Source: Nocardioides luteus
GTDB lineage: Bacteria; Actinomycetota; Actinomycetes; Propionibacteriales; Nocardioidaceae
Reading direction: 5' to 3'
Length of the DNA stretch: 50,305 nucleotides
Assembly (NCBI RefSeq): GCF_000960475.2
Contig: NZ_JZDQ02000041.1
Location: 1 to 50,305 of the forward strand
The notes below the pieces were generated by a model. That model was not told where the DNA came from, searched no databases, and saw only the letters and a program-made list of their open reading frames with translations. A program made the position numbers and the translations under genes. Positions within the stretch are counted from its first letter, which is position 1; each line of letters begins with the position of its first letter. Below, piece after piece: positions 41,539 to 49,922 of this stretch.

Positions 41539-41886
41539 ATGACCGCAACGTTGCCCCCGTGCCCCGAGTGCCACGAGACCTACACCTACGAGCAGGCGAC
41601 CCTCCTCGTCTGCCCCATGTGCGGTCACGAGTGGACCGCACACGACCAGGACGAGGCGGCCGCGGCGAGCGTCATCGCCGACGCGTTCGGTACGCCGCTG
41701 GCCGAGGGCGACTCGGTGACCGTCATCAAGGACCTCAAGGTCAAGGGGACCTCGCTCGTCGTCAAGGTCGGCACCAAGGTCAAGAACATCCGTCTCGCCG
41801 ACGGCTTCGGCGGCCACGACATCGACTGCAAGATCGACGGCATCGGTCCCATGCAGCTGAAGTCCGAGTTCGTCAAGAAGAGCTGA
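41539..41886 (+). CDS. PhnA/YjdM-type zinc-ribbon protein
   Basis: A 115-aa protein of the PhnA (YjdM) family. The N-terminal zinc ribbon is CPECHETYTYEQATLLVCPMCGHEW (Cys8, Cys11, Cys26, Cys29) and the C-terminal beta-barrel has DSVTVIKDLKVKG and KVGTKVKNIRL. Despite the name, a direct role in phosphonate use is not established. GAGGAGA precedes the ATG. It follows the SulP gene and is probably in the same ArsR-controlled operon. Confidence 0.93.
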   Translation: MTATLPPCPECHETYTYEQATLLVCPMCGHEWTAHDQDEAAAASVIADAFGTPLAEGDSVTVIKDLKVKGTSLVVKVGTKVKNIRLADGFGGHDIDCKIDGIGPMQLKSEFVKKS

Positions 41887-41995
41887 ACGAGCCCGTGGCC
41901 TGGCTCCGCAGGAGGAAGACCGGATGCCGGTGTGCCTCCGCGGCGAACTCCTCGTCGGGTGAGTCCACGGTCACGGCGAAGTAGGGCCGGGGCAT
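41873..41995 (-). CDS. Possible 40-aa small protein
   Basis: An ORF missed by length filters: MPRPYFAVTVDSPDEE... to GSFSSS, 40 residues. It has an excellent ribosome binding site (AGGAGA 5 bases before the ATG) and usual codon choice for its first 25 codons. Its 3' end overlaps the PhnA gene by 14 bases tail to tail. No family is recognised. It could equally be the 5' remnant of a longer gene. Confidence 0.35.
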   Translation of the reverse strand: MPRPYFAVTVDSPDEEFAAEAHRHPVFLLRSQATGSFSSS

Positions 41996-42018
41996 CGCCT
42001 TCTCCTCTGGTCCGTGGT

Positions 42019-42051
42019 CCGACGGCGGTCCACGATAACGGCCGCCGTCGG
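42019..42051. terminator. Hairpin between small ORF/PhnA and MFS gene
   Basis: Perfect 10-bp stem CCGACGGCGG (42019-42028) with its complement (42042-42051), loop 13. It abuts the stop of the MFS gene and may end both convergent transcripts; there is no T run. Confidence 0.5.
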
Positions 42052-42052
42052 G

Positions 42053-43291
42053 TCAGCGCGGCGCTGCGTACGTCTTAGGGGGTGTCTGCGTGACGACCTC
42101 GCCGGCGGAGTGGGGGAGGAGCGTGCGGGCGGCGACGAAGGCGATCAGGACGATCGTGATGACCATGCTCGCGGTGCCGGTCCAGCCGGTGGCGAAGGCG
42201 ATGCCGCCGAGCCAGCCGAAGAGGCTCGAGCCGGCGTAGTAGAAGAGCGTGTAGAGCGAGGTGGCCTGCGCGACGCCGCTGGTCGCCGTCGGTCCCACCC
42301 ACCCCGACGCGATCGAGTGCGCGGCGAAGTAGGCCGTGGCGAAGAGGAGCAGGCCGACCAGGACCGAGGCCAGGTGGTCGGGGATCGTCAGGGCGGCGCC
42401 GCCGGCCATGGTCAGCGACGAGGCCAGGAGTACGCGTCGGCGGCCGAGACGGCCGGCGAGCGTGGCCGCCAGGCGGGCCGACACGGCACCGGAGAGGCCG
42501 GCCAGGAAGATCACCGCGGTCAGTGACGGTGGCAGGTCGAACGGCTCCAGCTCGAGACGGTAGCCGAGGTAGTTGAAGACCGCGACCTGCGCTCCCATCA
42601 GGAAGAAGGCCTGCGCGTAGAGCGCCAACTGGCCGGGGTTGGTGAGGTTGGCGACCATCCCGGACCAGACGCCGGCGGGCCGTGACCTCGGCGTCGTCGG
42701 GTCGCGGCGCTCGCGGGGGAGGGCGGTGACCGCCACGGCGGCGCCGAGCGCGCTGACGACCCCCGCGACGAGAGCCGCCGCCCGCCAGTCGCTCACGTCG
42801 GCGATCGGCGCCGCGATCAAGCGTCCGACGAGGCCGCCGACGACCGTGCCGGAGATGTACGTCGCGCCCGCGGTCATGGCGGCATGCCGGCTGACGCGCT
42901 CGTTCAGGTAGGCGAGCGCCAGGGCCGGGGTGCCGCCCAGTGCGACGCCCTGAGCGACGCGGAGGAGGACGAGCGTGGGGAACGAGGTCACGAACGGCAG
43001 CGCCAGCCCGATGGCGGCCGAGGCGAGGATCGCGATCGTCATCGCCCGCGCCCGGCCGATCCGGTCGGCGATCCACGACCAGCCGAGCGCGGCGACGGCC
43101 AGCCCGATCGTGGCCCCGGAGACGGTCAGGGCGGCCTGGGAGGCGTCGACCTCGAAGTCGCGGCTGAGCGCCGGGATCAGCGCCTGCGGATAGTAGAGCT
43201 GCACGAACGTCGTCATCCCGATCGCGACCAGAGCGATCAGCACACGTCGATGTCCCGGACCGGTCGGTGCCTGTTCGCTCACTCCGTTCAC
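42053..43291 (-). CDS. MFS transporter, YnfM-like
   Basis: A 412-aa, 12-helix major facilitator. It resembles E. coli YnfM: the FVQLYYPQALIPALSRDF first helix region, AYLNERVSRHAAMTAGATYISGTVVGGLVGR, FLMGAQVAVFNYLGYRLEL and AAHSIASGWVG ... ASSLY-like QATSLYTLFYYAGSS. In E. coli ynfM is divergent from a LysR gene (ynfL), and the same arrangement is seen here. Substrate unknown; an efflux role is likely. GTG 43291 is probable; GTG 43282 is 9 bases downstream. No ribosome binding site is evident. Confidence 0.9.
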   Translation of the reverse strand: MNGVSEQAPTGPGHRRVLIALVAIGMTTFVQLYYPQALIPALSRDFEVDASQAALTVSGATIGLAVAALGWSWIADRIGRARAMTIAILASAAIGLALPFVTSFPTLVLLRVAQGVALGGTPALALAYLNERVSRHAAMTAGATYISGTVVGGLVGRLIAAPIADVSDWRAAALVAGVVSALGAAVAVTALPRERRDPTTPRSRPAGVWSGMVANLTNPGQLALYAQAFFLMGAQVAVFNYLGYRLELEPFDLPPSLTAVIFLAGLSGAVSARLAATLAGRLGRRRVLLASSLTMAGGAALTIPDHLASVLVGLLLFATAYFAAHSIASGWVGPTATSGVAQATSLYTLFYYAGSSLFGWLGGIAFATGWTGTASMVITIVLIAFVAARTLLPHSAGEVVTQTPPKTYAAPR

Positions 43292-43340
43292 GCTAAGGAT
43301 CCGAAGACGGTGCGTCCAATGCATCAATGACGCGCCAAGA

Positions 43341-43359
43341 ATGCTGATTCGCATAGGAT
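43341..43359 (+). promoter_or_regulatory. LysR site and -10 between MFS and LysR genes
   Basis: ATGC-N6-GCAT (43341-43354) is a dyad of the kind bound by LysR proteins, and TAGGAT (43354-43359) lies 7 bases before GTG 43367, suggesting a leaderless and autoregulated LysR transcript. Confidence 0.45.
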
Positions 43360-43366
43360 TCGGACG

Positions 43367-44290
43367 GTGGATGCTGCCGCCCGAAACGTTCTTCCGATGC
43401 TCCCGGCTCTCGCCGCCCTGGCCGAGACGGGGCAGACGCTCGCCGCCGCCGACCTGCTCCAGATGCCGCAGCCCACGGTGAGCCGCATGCTCGCCCGGCT
43501 CGGTCGCGAGCTGGGCGTCGAGGTGGTCGAACGGCACGGACGGGGCCTGCGGCTCACCCGGGCGGGGGAGGCGCTCGCGCCGCACGCCGCCGCTGCCGTC
43601 GCCGCGGCCACGGCAGGCATCGAGGCGGTCCAGGCCCAGGAGTCGGGTGCCCGCGGGCGGATCGCCCTCGCCTTCCAGAGCACCCTCGGCGAGCGGGTCG
43701 TGCCGGCGCTGGTCAAGGCGTTCCTCCAGGAGCACCCGGGGGCGTCCGTCGACCTGCTGCAGACCTCCCGTCCGCGGTGCCTGGCGGCCGTCACCGACGG
43801 CACCGCCGAGATCGCACTGATCTCGCCTCTCGAGGAGGGCTCCGGCATGCGCCACCGACGGCTGCACACCGAGCCGCTGGTCCTGGTCGTACCGATCGGC
43901 CACCGCCTCTCGACACGTGCCCGGGTGAGCTTCGAGGAGGCCGCGGAGGAGACCTTCATCTGCATGAAGCGCGGTTATGGGATGCGTACGCTGCTCGAGG
44001 GGCTCGCCCAGGCCAGCGGCGTCACGCCGTCCATCGGCTTCGAGGGCGACGACCTGGCCACGCTGCGGGGGCTGGTCTCGGCCGGCCTCGGTGTCAGCCT
44101 GGCGCCCCGTGATCCCCACGGGGCCACCGGCTGCGTCGAGGTGCCCCTGACGAACCCGGAGGCCGTACGTCACATCGGTGCATGCTGGCTCGACCGCAAG
44201 CCCTCGACGCTCGCGGCCGCCTTCCAGGACCTGCTCCGTCGCCGGGGTCGGCGACTGACCGAGATCGGCCTGCGCCCGCTGACGGGGTGA
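43367..44290 (+). CDS. LysR-family regulator, YnfL-like partner of the MFS gene
   Basis: A 307-aa LTTR. The HTH is LPALAALAETGQTLAAADLLQMPQPTVSRMLARLGRELG (about 12-50); the effector domain starts near residue 93 (ARGRIALAFQSTLGERVVPALV). It is divergent from the YnfM-like MFS gene (75 bases between starts) and probably controls it. The C-terminal part is Arg-rich (LLRRRGRRLTEIGLR). Convergent with the next LysR gene, with 19 bases between the ends. Confidence 0.92.
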   Translation: MDAAARNVLPMLPALAALAETGQTLAAADLLQMPQPTVSRMLARLGRELGVEVVERHGRGLRLTRAGEALAPHAAAAVAAATAGIEAVQAQESGARGRIALAFQSTLGERVVPALVKAFLQEHPGASVDLLQTSRPRCLAAVTDGTAEIALISPLEEGSGMRHRRLHTEPLVLVVPIGHRLSTRARVSFEEAAEETFICMKRGYGMRTLLEGLAQASGVTPSIGFEGDDLATLRGLVSAGLGVSLAPRDPHGATGCVEVPLTNPEAVRHIGACWLDRKPSTLAAAFQDLLRRRGRRLTEIGLRPLTG

Positions 44291-44309
44291 AGCCTCGCAC
44301 GTCCCTCTC

Positions 44310-45227
44310 TCAGGAGTAGGTCGAGGCGGTCTCGACGAGCACGTCGTGGAGGGCCAGCTCGGCGGCGCTGCGGACCCGGCCGGTGCGGTGGGCGACGAGG
44401 ATGCGCCGCGGGGGAGCGGTGTCGCCCAGGGAGATGACGCGTACGTCGGGATGCTGGTTGACGGTGGCCGTACGCGGCGCGAGCGCGATGCCCAGACCGA
44501 CGCTGACCATCGCCTGGGCCTCCTGGTAGTCGTTGGCCTGGAAGGCGATGGTCGGATTGAAGCCCGCGGCGACGGCGCTGCGCTGCAGGACCTCGACGAC
44601 CGGGTGCCCGCCCGCGCGGATGATCCAGGGCTCCTCGGCGAGGTCGGCCATCCGGACCGTACGCCGCCGCGCCAGGCGGTGGGTGGCGCCGACGAGGAGC
44701 ACGGTCGGGTCGGTGAAGAGCTCGGTGAGCACGAGCTCGTCGTTGTCGACCCGCTCCCAGGCGTAGTCCCACAGGAGCGACATGGCGACCTTGCCCTCCT
44801 CCAGCATGCGCACGAGGTCGTCCTCGCGGCCGCTGTGGATGGTCAGCGCGATGTTCGGGTAGAGCTCCTTGTAGCGCCGGACCGCCAGGGGCAGGAACGA
44901 GCTGCCGATCGTGGGAAAGGTGCCCAGGGTGACGCTGCCGCGGCGTACTCCGGCGATGTCGGCGAGGTCCGACTCGGCGGCCGCCAGCTGGCGCAGGACC
45001 TTGCGCGCATGGGTGGCGAGCACCAGGCCCGCGTCGGTCGGAGTCATGCCCCGGGCATGGCGGTCGAGCAACGGCTGCCCGGCCTCGCGCTCGAGTCTCA
45101 GGAGCTGCTGCGAGATCGCGGACGGCGTGTAGCCCAGCGCGGAGGCGGCGCTGGTCACCGACCCCTCCTCCACGATCGCCAACAGGATCTGCAGCCGTTT
45201 GATGTCGAGCACGGACCCAGTCTGCAT
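44310..45227 (-). CDS. LysR-family regulator of the PrpF-Tct operon
   Basis: A 305-aa LTTR with the HTH LQILLAIVEEGSVTSAASALGYTPSAISQQLLRLEREAG (about 12-50) and an effector domain from ~93 (RRGSVTLGTFPTIGSSFLPLAV). Related regulators begin at LDIKRLQ, so GTG 45212 is a possible alternative start to ATG 45227. It is divergent from the PrpF-like gene. A 26-bp sequence overlapping its start (45224-45249) is repeated 100 bases away, fitting autoregulation and control of the divergent operon. Ligand probably a tricarboxylate-like acid. Confidence 0.92.
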   Translation of the reverse strand: MQTGSVLDIKRLQILLAIVEEGSVTSAASALGYTPSAISQQLLRLEREAGQPLLDRHARGMTPTDAGLVLATHARKVLRQLAAAESDLADIAGVRRGSVTLGTFPTIGSSFLPLAVRRYKELYPNIALTIHSGREDDLVRMLEEGKVAMSLLWDYAWERVDNDELVLTELFTDPTVLLVGATHRLARRRTVRMADLAEEPWIIRAGGHPVVEVLQRSAVAAGFNPTIAFQANDYQEAQAMVSVGLGIALAPRTATVNQHPDVRVISLGDTAPPRRILVAHRTGRVRSAAELALHDVLVETASTYS

Positions 45228-45349
45228 GAAGTTCTTCTACATGGCCATGTAGGGGCGTGCAGCGCTGCTTCAGACGCGACAACACTCGGCAGGGCGTTGA
45301 GGGGTTGCCGAGGCGCCGGCTGGGCATGAAGTTTTGCTACACGATCATG
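45224..45349. promoter_or_regulatory. Paired LysR operator repeats
   Basis: Two copies of a 26-mer beginning GCATGAAGTT (45224-45249 and 45324-45349) agree at 21 of 26 positions and start exactly 100 bases apart. The first contains the perfect 16-bp palindrome CTACATGGCCATGTAG (45237-45252). GCTACA occurs a third time at 45367-45372. Confidence 0.6.
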
Positions 45350-45434
45350 TTCAGATTCGTGATTGTGCTACAAGTCACCCCGCTCCAGTCTGTGTGGGTC
45401 CGGAGAGCCCGGACGACTCGGCTCAGGAGGCAAT

Positions 45435-46544
45435 ATGCGCGAGATCGCCGCGACTTGGATGCGGGGTGGCACCAGCAAGTGCTGGGTCTTCCGTCGCGAC
45501 GACCTGCAGGTCCCGGATCTGTCCGTCGACGAGGTGCTGCTGCGGATCTACGGCAGCCCCGACCACCGTCAGGTCGACGGCGTGGGTGGCGGCACGTCCA
45601 CCACGAGCAAGGCGGTGATCCTCGCCCCCTCGGAGGCGGCCGGGGTGGATGTGGAGTACACGTTCGCCCAGGTCGGCATCGAGGAGGCCAAGGTCGACTG
45701 GGGGAGCAACTGCGGCAACTGCTCCGCGGTCGTCGCCTCGTTCGCGATCCGCGAGGGGTGGGTGCGGACCGGGGCGCCGGAGACGACGGTCCGGGTCCTC
45801 AACACCAACACCGACCAGCTCATCGTGCAGCACGTACCGACCCCCGGAGGCGTGCTGGACGAGGAGGCCTCCGAGTCCATCCCCGGCGTCCCGTTCCTCG
45901 GTGCGCCGGTCCGGATGGGCTTCGTCGACCCGGCGGGCCGGAGCACCGGACACCTGTTTCCCACCGGGCACCAGCGCGACGCCCTCTCCGAGGCCGTCGG
46001 CGGCGTGATCGTCACGCTCGTCGACGCGGGTGCTCCGGTGGTCGCCGCCCGTGCCGCCGACTTCGGCGTGCGCGGCGACGAGGACATCGCCGAGCTCGAC
46101 CTGGTGCCGGGCCTGCTGCCCCGCCTCGATGCCGTACGCCGCGAGGCAGGTGTCCTGATGGGGCTCGCGCCGACCCCGGAGGCCGTCGCCCGGGCCGTGC
46201 CGAAGCTCGCGCTCGTCTCCGCACCTGATCCGGCCGGCGGGGAGGGGACCGATCTGACCGTTCGCATGCTGTCGATGGGTCGCTTCCACCCGGCGGTGCC
46301 GGTGACCGGATCGGTGGCGCTGACACTGGCTGCCGCTTCCCCCGGAACGGTGGTGCACGACCTCGTCCCCGAGGACCGGCCCGCCGCCGGCCTGCGGCTC
46401 GGGACACCGGCAGGCCGGGTCAGCACCTTCGCCGAGGAGCACCACGGCGTCCCCGTCGTCGGCGTCGTACGCACCTACCGCCGCCTGGCCCACGGGTCGG
46501 TCGTTCTGCCGGATCCCCCGCTGCTGCCGTCCGCATCGGCTTAA
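45435..46544 (+). CDS. PrpF-family isomerase (aconitate/methylitaconate isomerase-like)
   Basis: A 369-aa PrpF protein, a fold related to diaminopimelate epimerase that shifts double bonds in tricarboxylic acids such as trans-aconitate, 2-methylaconitate or 4-oxalomesaconate. Family marks are MRGGTSKC (usually RGGTSKG; the conserved Lys15 is present, the last Gly is Cys here), GVGGGTSTTSKAVI and the Cys-bearing VDWGSNCGNCSAVV. CAGGAGG precedes ATG 45435. It heads an operon with a tripartite tricarboxylate transporter, so it probably converts the imported acid to a central intermediate. Confidence 0.9.
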   Translation: MREIAATWMRGGTSKCWVFRRDDLQVPDLSVDEVLLRIYGSPDHRQVDGVGGGTSTTSKAVILAPSEAAGVDVEYTFAQVGIEEAKVDWGSNCGNCSAVVASFAIREGWVRTGAPETTVRVLNTNTDQLIVQHVPTPGGVLDEEASESIPGVPFLGAPVRMGFVDPAGRSTGHLFPTGHQRDALSEAVGGVIVTLVDAGAPVVAARAADFGVRGDEDIAELDLVPGLLPRLDAVRREAGVLMGLAPTPEAVARAVPKLALVSAPDPAGGEGTDLTVRMLSMGRFHPAVPVTGSVALTLAAASPGTVVHDLVPEDRPAAGLRLGTPAGRVSTFAEEHHGVPVVGVVRTYRRLAHGSVVLPDPPLLPSASA

Positions 46545-46552
46545 CCATCTGA

Positions 46553-46580
46553 CCCCTTGACACGGGATGCCCGTGTGGGG
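46553..46580 (+). promoter_or_regulatory. Intra-operon hairpin before tctC
   Basis: Nested stems CCCC/GGGG and ACACGGG-ATG-CCCGTGT (46560-46576) lie between prpF and the binding-protein gene and end 14 bases before the ribosome binding site. It may stabilise the downstream mRNA. It is followed by GGCTCGCTTCAC, a 12-mer also found in the loop side of the aceE hairpin (8678-8689). Confidence 0.5.
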
Positions 46581-46602
46581 CTCGCTTCACCTGGAGGAAA
46601 CA

Positions 46603-47808
46603 ATGACCCAGCACGTCGATGAAGAGGACGTGGCCACGACCGCTGACGAGGACACCGGCCCCACGCAGGATCCGCCGGAACGACCCGCGCCGACCCCGCG
46701 ACTCGCGGGCGCCGTACTCGCAGGCTTCACCGCGCTGGCGGTGGGGGTCTCCGTCCTGGGCGGGGACTTCCTGAACCCGGCCGCCTCCACGGCCGACGGT
46801 GACTACTCGGGTGAGACCGTCGAGATGATGATCCCGCTCGCCGAGGGTGGTGGCACGGACACCTGGGCGCGGTTCGTCGGCGCCGAGCTGACCGAGGCGG
46901 TGCCCGGCTCGCCGGGCCTGGCGCCGGTCAACGACGACGGCGGTGAGGGCATCCTCGGCACCAACCACTTCATGAGCTCGGCGAAGACCGACGGCACCGA
47001 GGTGCTGGTCAGCACCGCCTCCACGGTGGTGCCCTATCTCCTCGACATGCCGTCGGTGCGCTACGACTTCAACAACCTGCGTCCCGTCCTCGCCAACGGC
47101 ACCGGCGCGGTGGTCTACGCCCGGACCGGTGCCGGGGTGCACGGCGTGGAGGACCTCGTCGACCGGGACAAGCCCCTCATCTTCGGCGGCATCGCGGCAA
47201 CCAGCCTCGATCTGACCACCATGCTGGCCTTCGACCTGCTCTCCGCCGACATCGACTCGACCTTCGGCTTCGAGGGCCGCGGGCCCGTCAACCTCGCGCT
47301 GCAGCGCGGTGAGGTGGACATCGACTACCAGACGACCCCGTCCTACGAGCCGGCCGTCGAGCCGCTGGTCGAGGACGGCACCGCGGTGCCGCTCTTCTCG
47401 CTCGGACAGGTGAACGAGGACGGCGAGATCGTGCGCGATCCCAACTTCCCCGACCTGCCGACCGTCGTCGAGGCGTACGAGAAGATCTACGGCAAGCAGC
47501 CGGATCCGGAGGCGCTGGAGACCTATCGCGCCATTCTCGCGCTGACCTACACCTACCAGAAGGCGCTCTGGGTGCCCGAGGACACTCCGGACGAGGCGGT
47601 CGAGCTGCTGCGCTCGACGGCCGAGGACATGGGTGCCGAGCCCGCGTTCCAGAAGTCGGCGGCCGAGGTGCTCGGCGGCTACCCGCTCGACGCCTCACCC
47701 GACCTCGCCGACCGGATCGGCGAGGCGTACCGGGTGGACGAGAGCGTCCGGCAGGACGTCCTCGAGCTGCTCGAGAACGACTACGACATCACGATCGACC
47801 AGGGGTAG
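46603..47808 (+). CDS. tctC: Tripartite tricarboxylate transporter substrate-binding protein (TctC)
   Basis: A 401-aa Bug-type binding protein. The mature fold shows VEMMIPLAEGGGTDTWARFVGAEL, GEGILGTNHFMSS and FNNLRPVLANGTGAVVYAR. Unusually it has an acidic, Pro/Thr-rich cytoplasmic extension of 32 residues before a single hydrophobic segment (LAGAVLAGFTALAVGVSVLGG, about 34-54) and no lipobox Cys, so it may be membrane-anchored rather than released or lipidated. GGAGGAAA precedes the ATG. It works with the next gene. Confidence 0.9.
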   Translation: MTQHVDEEDVATTADEDTGPTQDPPERPAPTPRLAGAVLAGFTALAVGVSVLGGDFLNPAASTADGDYSGETVEMMIPLAEGGGTDTWARFVGAELTEAVPGSPGLAPVNDDGGEGILGTNHFMSSAKTDGTEVLVSTASTVVPYLLDMPSVRYDFNNLRPVLANGTGAVVYARTGAGVHGVEDLVDRDKPLIFGGIAATSLDLTTMLAFDLLSADIDSTFGFEGRGPVNLALQRGEVDIDYQTTPSYEPAVEPLVEDGTAVPLFSLGQVNEDGEIVRDPNFPDLPTVVEAYEKIYGKQPDPEALETYRAILALTYTYQKALWVPEDTPDEAVELLRSTAEDMGAEPAFQKSAAEVLGGYPLDASPDLADRIGEAYRVDESVRQDVLELLENDYDITIDQG

Positions 47809-47812
47809 GACC

Positions 47813-49876
47813 ATGACCGACGCAGCCTTCTCGGCCCTCGCCTCCCTGGCCGACCCTTCTCTTCTCATGATGCTCGCCGTCGGCGTGGTCGCCGGTCTGG
47901 TGATCGGCCTGATCCCTGGCCTCGGCGGCACCGGCGCGGTGGCGATCCTGCTGCCGATCACGTTCGGGATGGACCCCGAACCCGCACTCGCGATGCTCAT
48001 CGGAGCACTGGCCGTCGTGCACACCTCGGACACCGTCGCGGCCGTGCTGCTCGGCGCACCCGGATCGGCCTCGGCAAGCGTGACGATGCTCGACGGCTAC
48101 TCGATGGCGAGACAAGGACAGGCCAAACGCGCGTTGTCCCTCGCCTTCCTCTCCTCGATGGCCGGCGGCCTGATCGGAGCGGTCGGGCTGACCCTCGCCA
48201 TCCCGCTGGCCCGGCCCCTGGTGCTGTCCTTCGGCAGCCCCGAGCTCTTCATGCTGACCATCCTCGGGGTCTCGCTCGCCGCGGTCCTCTCCCGCGGCAA
48301 CGTCGTCAAGGGCCTGACCGCCGGCCTGCTCGGCCTGCTGCTCGGCCTCGTCGGCACCTCGCCCACGACCGCTGAGGAGCGGTTCTCCTTCGGCTCGCTC
48401 TTCCTCAGCGACGGCATCTCGCTGGTCGCGGTCGCCCTGGGCGTCTTCGGTCTCGCCGAGATCGCCAGCCGGGTGGGCCAGCGCCGGGTGAGCGAGAAGC
48501 CGGTGGAGCTGTCCGGCGGATGGGGATCCGGCATCCGCGAGTGGCTGACCCACTGGACGCACGTCATCCGGGGCGCGCTGATCGGCATCTGGGCCGGCGT
48601 GCTGCCCGGCGTCGGCGCGACCGCCGGCACCTGGCTCGCCTACGGGCAGGCCGTGGCCACGGCCAAGGACAAGCGGAGCTTCGGCAAGGGCGACCCCCGC
48701 GGCATCGTCGGCCCGGAGAGCGCCAACAACTCCGTCGAGGCCGGCGATCTGATCCCGACCTTCCTCTTCGGCATCCCCGGCGGCGTGCCGTCGGCGATGC
48801 TGCTCGGGATGCTGCTGACGTACGGCATCCAACCGGGGCCGGCGATCGTCACCGACCATCTCGACCTGATGTACCTGATCGTGTGGGCGTTCGCGATCGC
48901 CTCGGTCGCCGGAGCGTTCCTCTGCTTCCTGGCGACCGGGTCCCTCGCCAAGCTCACCAAGGTGCCGTTCGCCGTGCTGGGGCCGGGCCTGCTCGTGGTG
49001 ATGCTTCTCGGCGCGTTCCAGGAGGGTGGCCAGCTCGGCGACCTGTGGGTGATGGTCACTCTCGGCGTGGTCGGCTTCTTCCTCAAGGCGACCGGGATGC
49101 CGCGGGCTCCGTTCCTGATCGGGTTCGTCCTCGCCATCCCGATGGAGCGCTACTACTACCTGACGGCCAATCTCTACGACGGTGCGGCCTGGCTGGCGCG
49201 GCCCGGTGTCCTCGTCTTCGCCGCGATCCTGGTCGTGCCGGTGCTGTGGTCCCTGGTCAAGCGGCTCCGCCGGGCCTCGGGGGCCGCCGACGACGGTCAC
49301 CGCGACGAGCACGAGAGCGACGAGCACGATGGTGACGAGCTGGAGGGTTCGCTGGCGCGTACGCCCTGGTCCCTCGGTGTCGCGGTCATCGCCGCGCTGC
49401 TCTTCGCCGGGGCGCTGTGGGTGAGCGGGTCCTTCTCCGAGGAGGCGCGGCTGATGCCTCGGCTCGTCGCCCTGGGCGGTCTCGTGGTGGCTCTCGTCCT
49501 GACCTGGCAGGAGCTCCGCGCACGGCGGCGGGGCGTCCCGCGAGGCGGCGACGGCGCTGTCGACGAGCCTGCCGGCTCGTCCGGAGCGACCATGCTCGCC
49601 ACCCGGGTCGAGCCGAAGGTCGACGCCCGGGCCCTGAACCGCCGCCACGACCTGATGATCGGGGCTCGGACCTTCGCGGCCATGGCAGCGTTCCTGGTCC
49701 TCGTCATGGTCGGCGGCTACCTCGCGGCGACGCTGGTGTTCACGCCCCTGTTCCTCCTGTACGCAGCCCGCACCCGCCCACGCACGGCGATCATCTACAC
49801 CCTCGTCCTGGGTGCCGTGCTGCTGGCGCTGCCGTCCCTGCTGCCGGTCGACCTGCCCCTGGGTCTGCTGCAGTGA
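47813..49876 (+). CDS. TctA-TctB fusion, tripartite tricarboxylate transporter membrane protein
   Basis: A 687-aa protein. Residues 1-~500 are TctA: GVVAGLVIGLIPGLGGTGAVAILLP, the signature SASASVTMLDGYSMARQGQAKRALS, VLPGVGATAGTWLAYGQAVAT and FGIPGGVPSAMLLG. A highly charged linker (DDGHRDEHESDEHDGDELEG, about 502-521) joins a four-helix TctB-like part (about 527-687). TctA and TctB are usually separate proteins, so this is a fusion. It starts 4 bases after the tctC stop. With TctC it should import a di- or tricarboxylic acid driven by an ion gradient. Confidence 0.9.
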   Translation: MTDAAFSALASLADPSLLMMLAVGVVAGLVIGLIPGLGGTGAVAILLPITFGMDPEPALAMLIGALAVVHTSDTVAAVLLGAPGSASASVTMLDGYSMARQGQAKRALSLAFLSSMAGGLIGAVGLTLAIPLARPLVLSFGSPELFMLTILGVSLAAVLSRGNVVKGLTAGLLGLLLGLVGTSPTTAEERFSFGSLFLSDGISLVAVALGVFGLAEIASRVGQRRVSEKPVELSGGWGSGIREWLTHWTHVIRGALIGIWAGVLPGVGATAGTWLAYGQAVATAKDKRSFGKGDPRGIVGPESANNSVEAGDLIPTFLFGIPGGVPSAMLLGMLLTYGIQPGPAIVTDHLDLMYLIVWAFAIASVAGAFLCFLATGSLAKLTKVPFAVLGPGLLVVMLLGAFQEGGQLGDLWVMVTLGVVGFFLKATGMPRAPFLIGFVLAIPMERYYYLTANLYDGAAWLARPGVLVFAAILVVPVLWSLVKRLRRASGAADDGHRDEHESDEHDGDELEGSLARTPWSLGVAVIAALLFAGALWVSGSFSEEARLMPRLVALGGLVVALVLTWQELRARRRGVPRGGDGAVDEPAGSSGATMLATRVEPKVDARALNRRHDLMIGARTFAAMAAFLVLVMVGGYLAATLVFTPLFLLYAARTRPRTAIIYTLVLGAVLLALPSLLPVDLPLGLLQ

Positions 49877-49922
49877 CCGCGCCGACCTCCCTCCCGTCCA
49901 CGCTTCACCGAAAGGAACGCCG

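Noticed and set aside
43292..44173. N-terminal extension of the MFS reading frame through the divergent LysR gene
   Set aside because: The extension lies antisense to a good LysR protein and would put about 290 odd residues before the first membrane helix.
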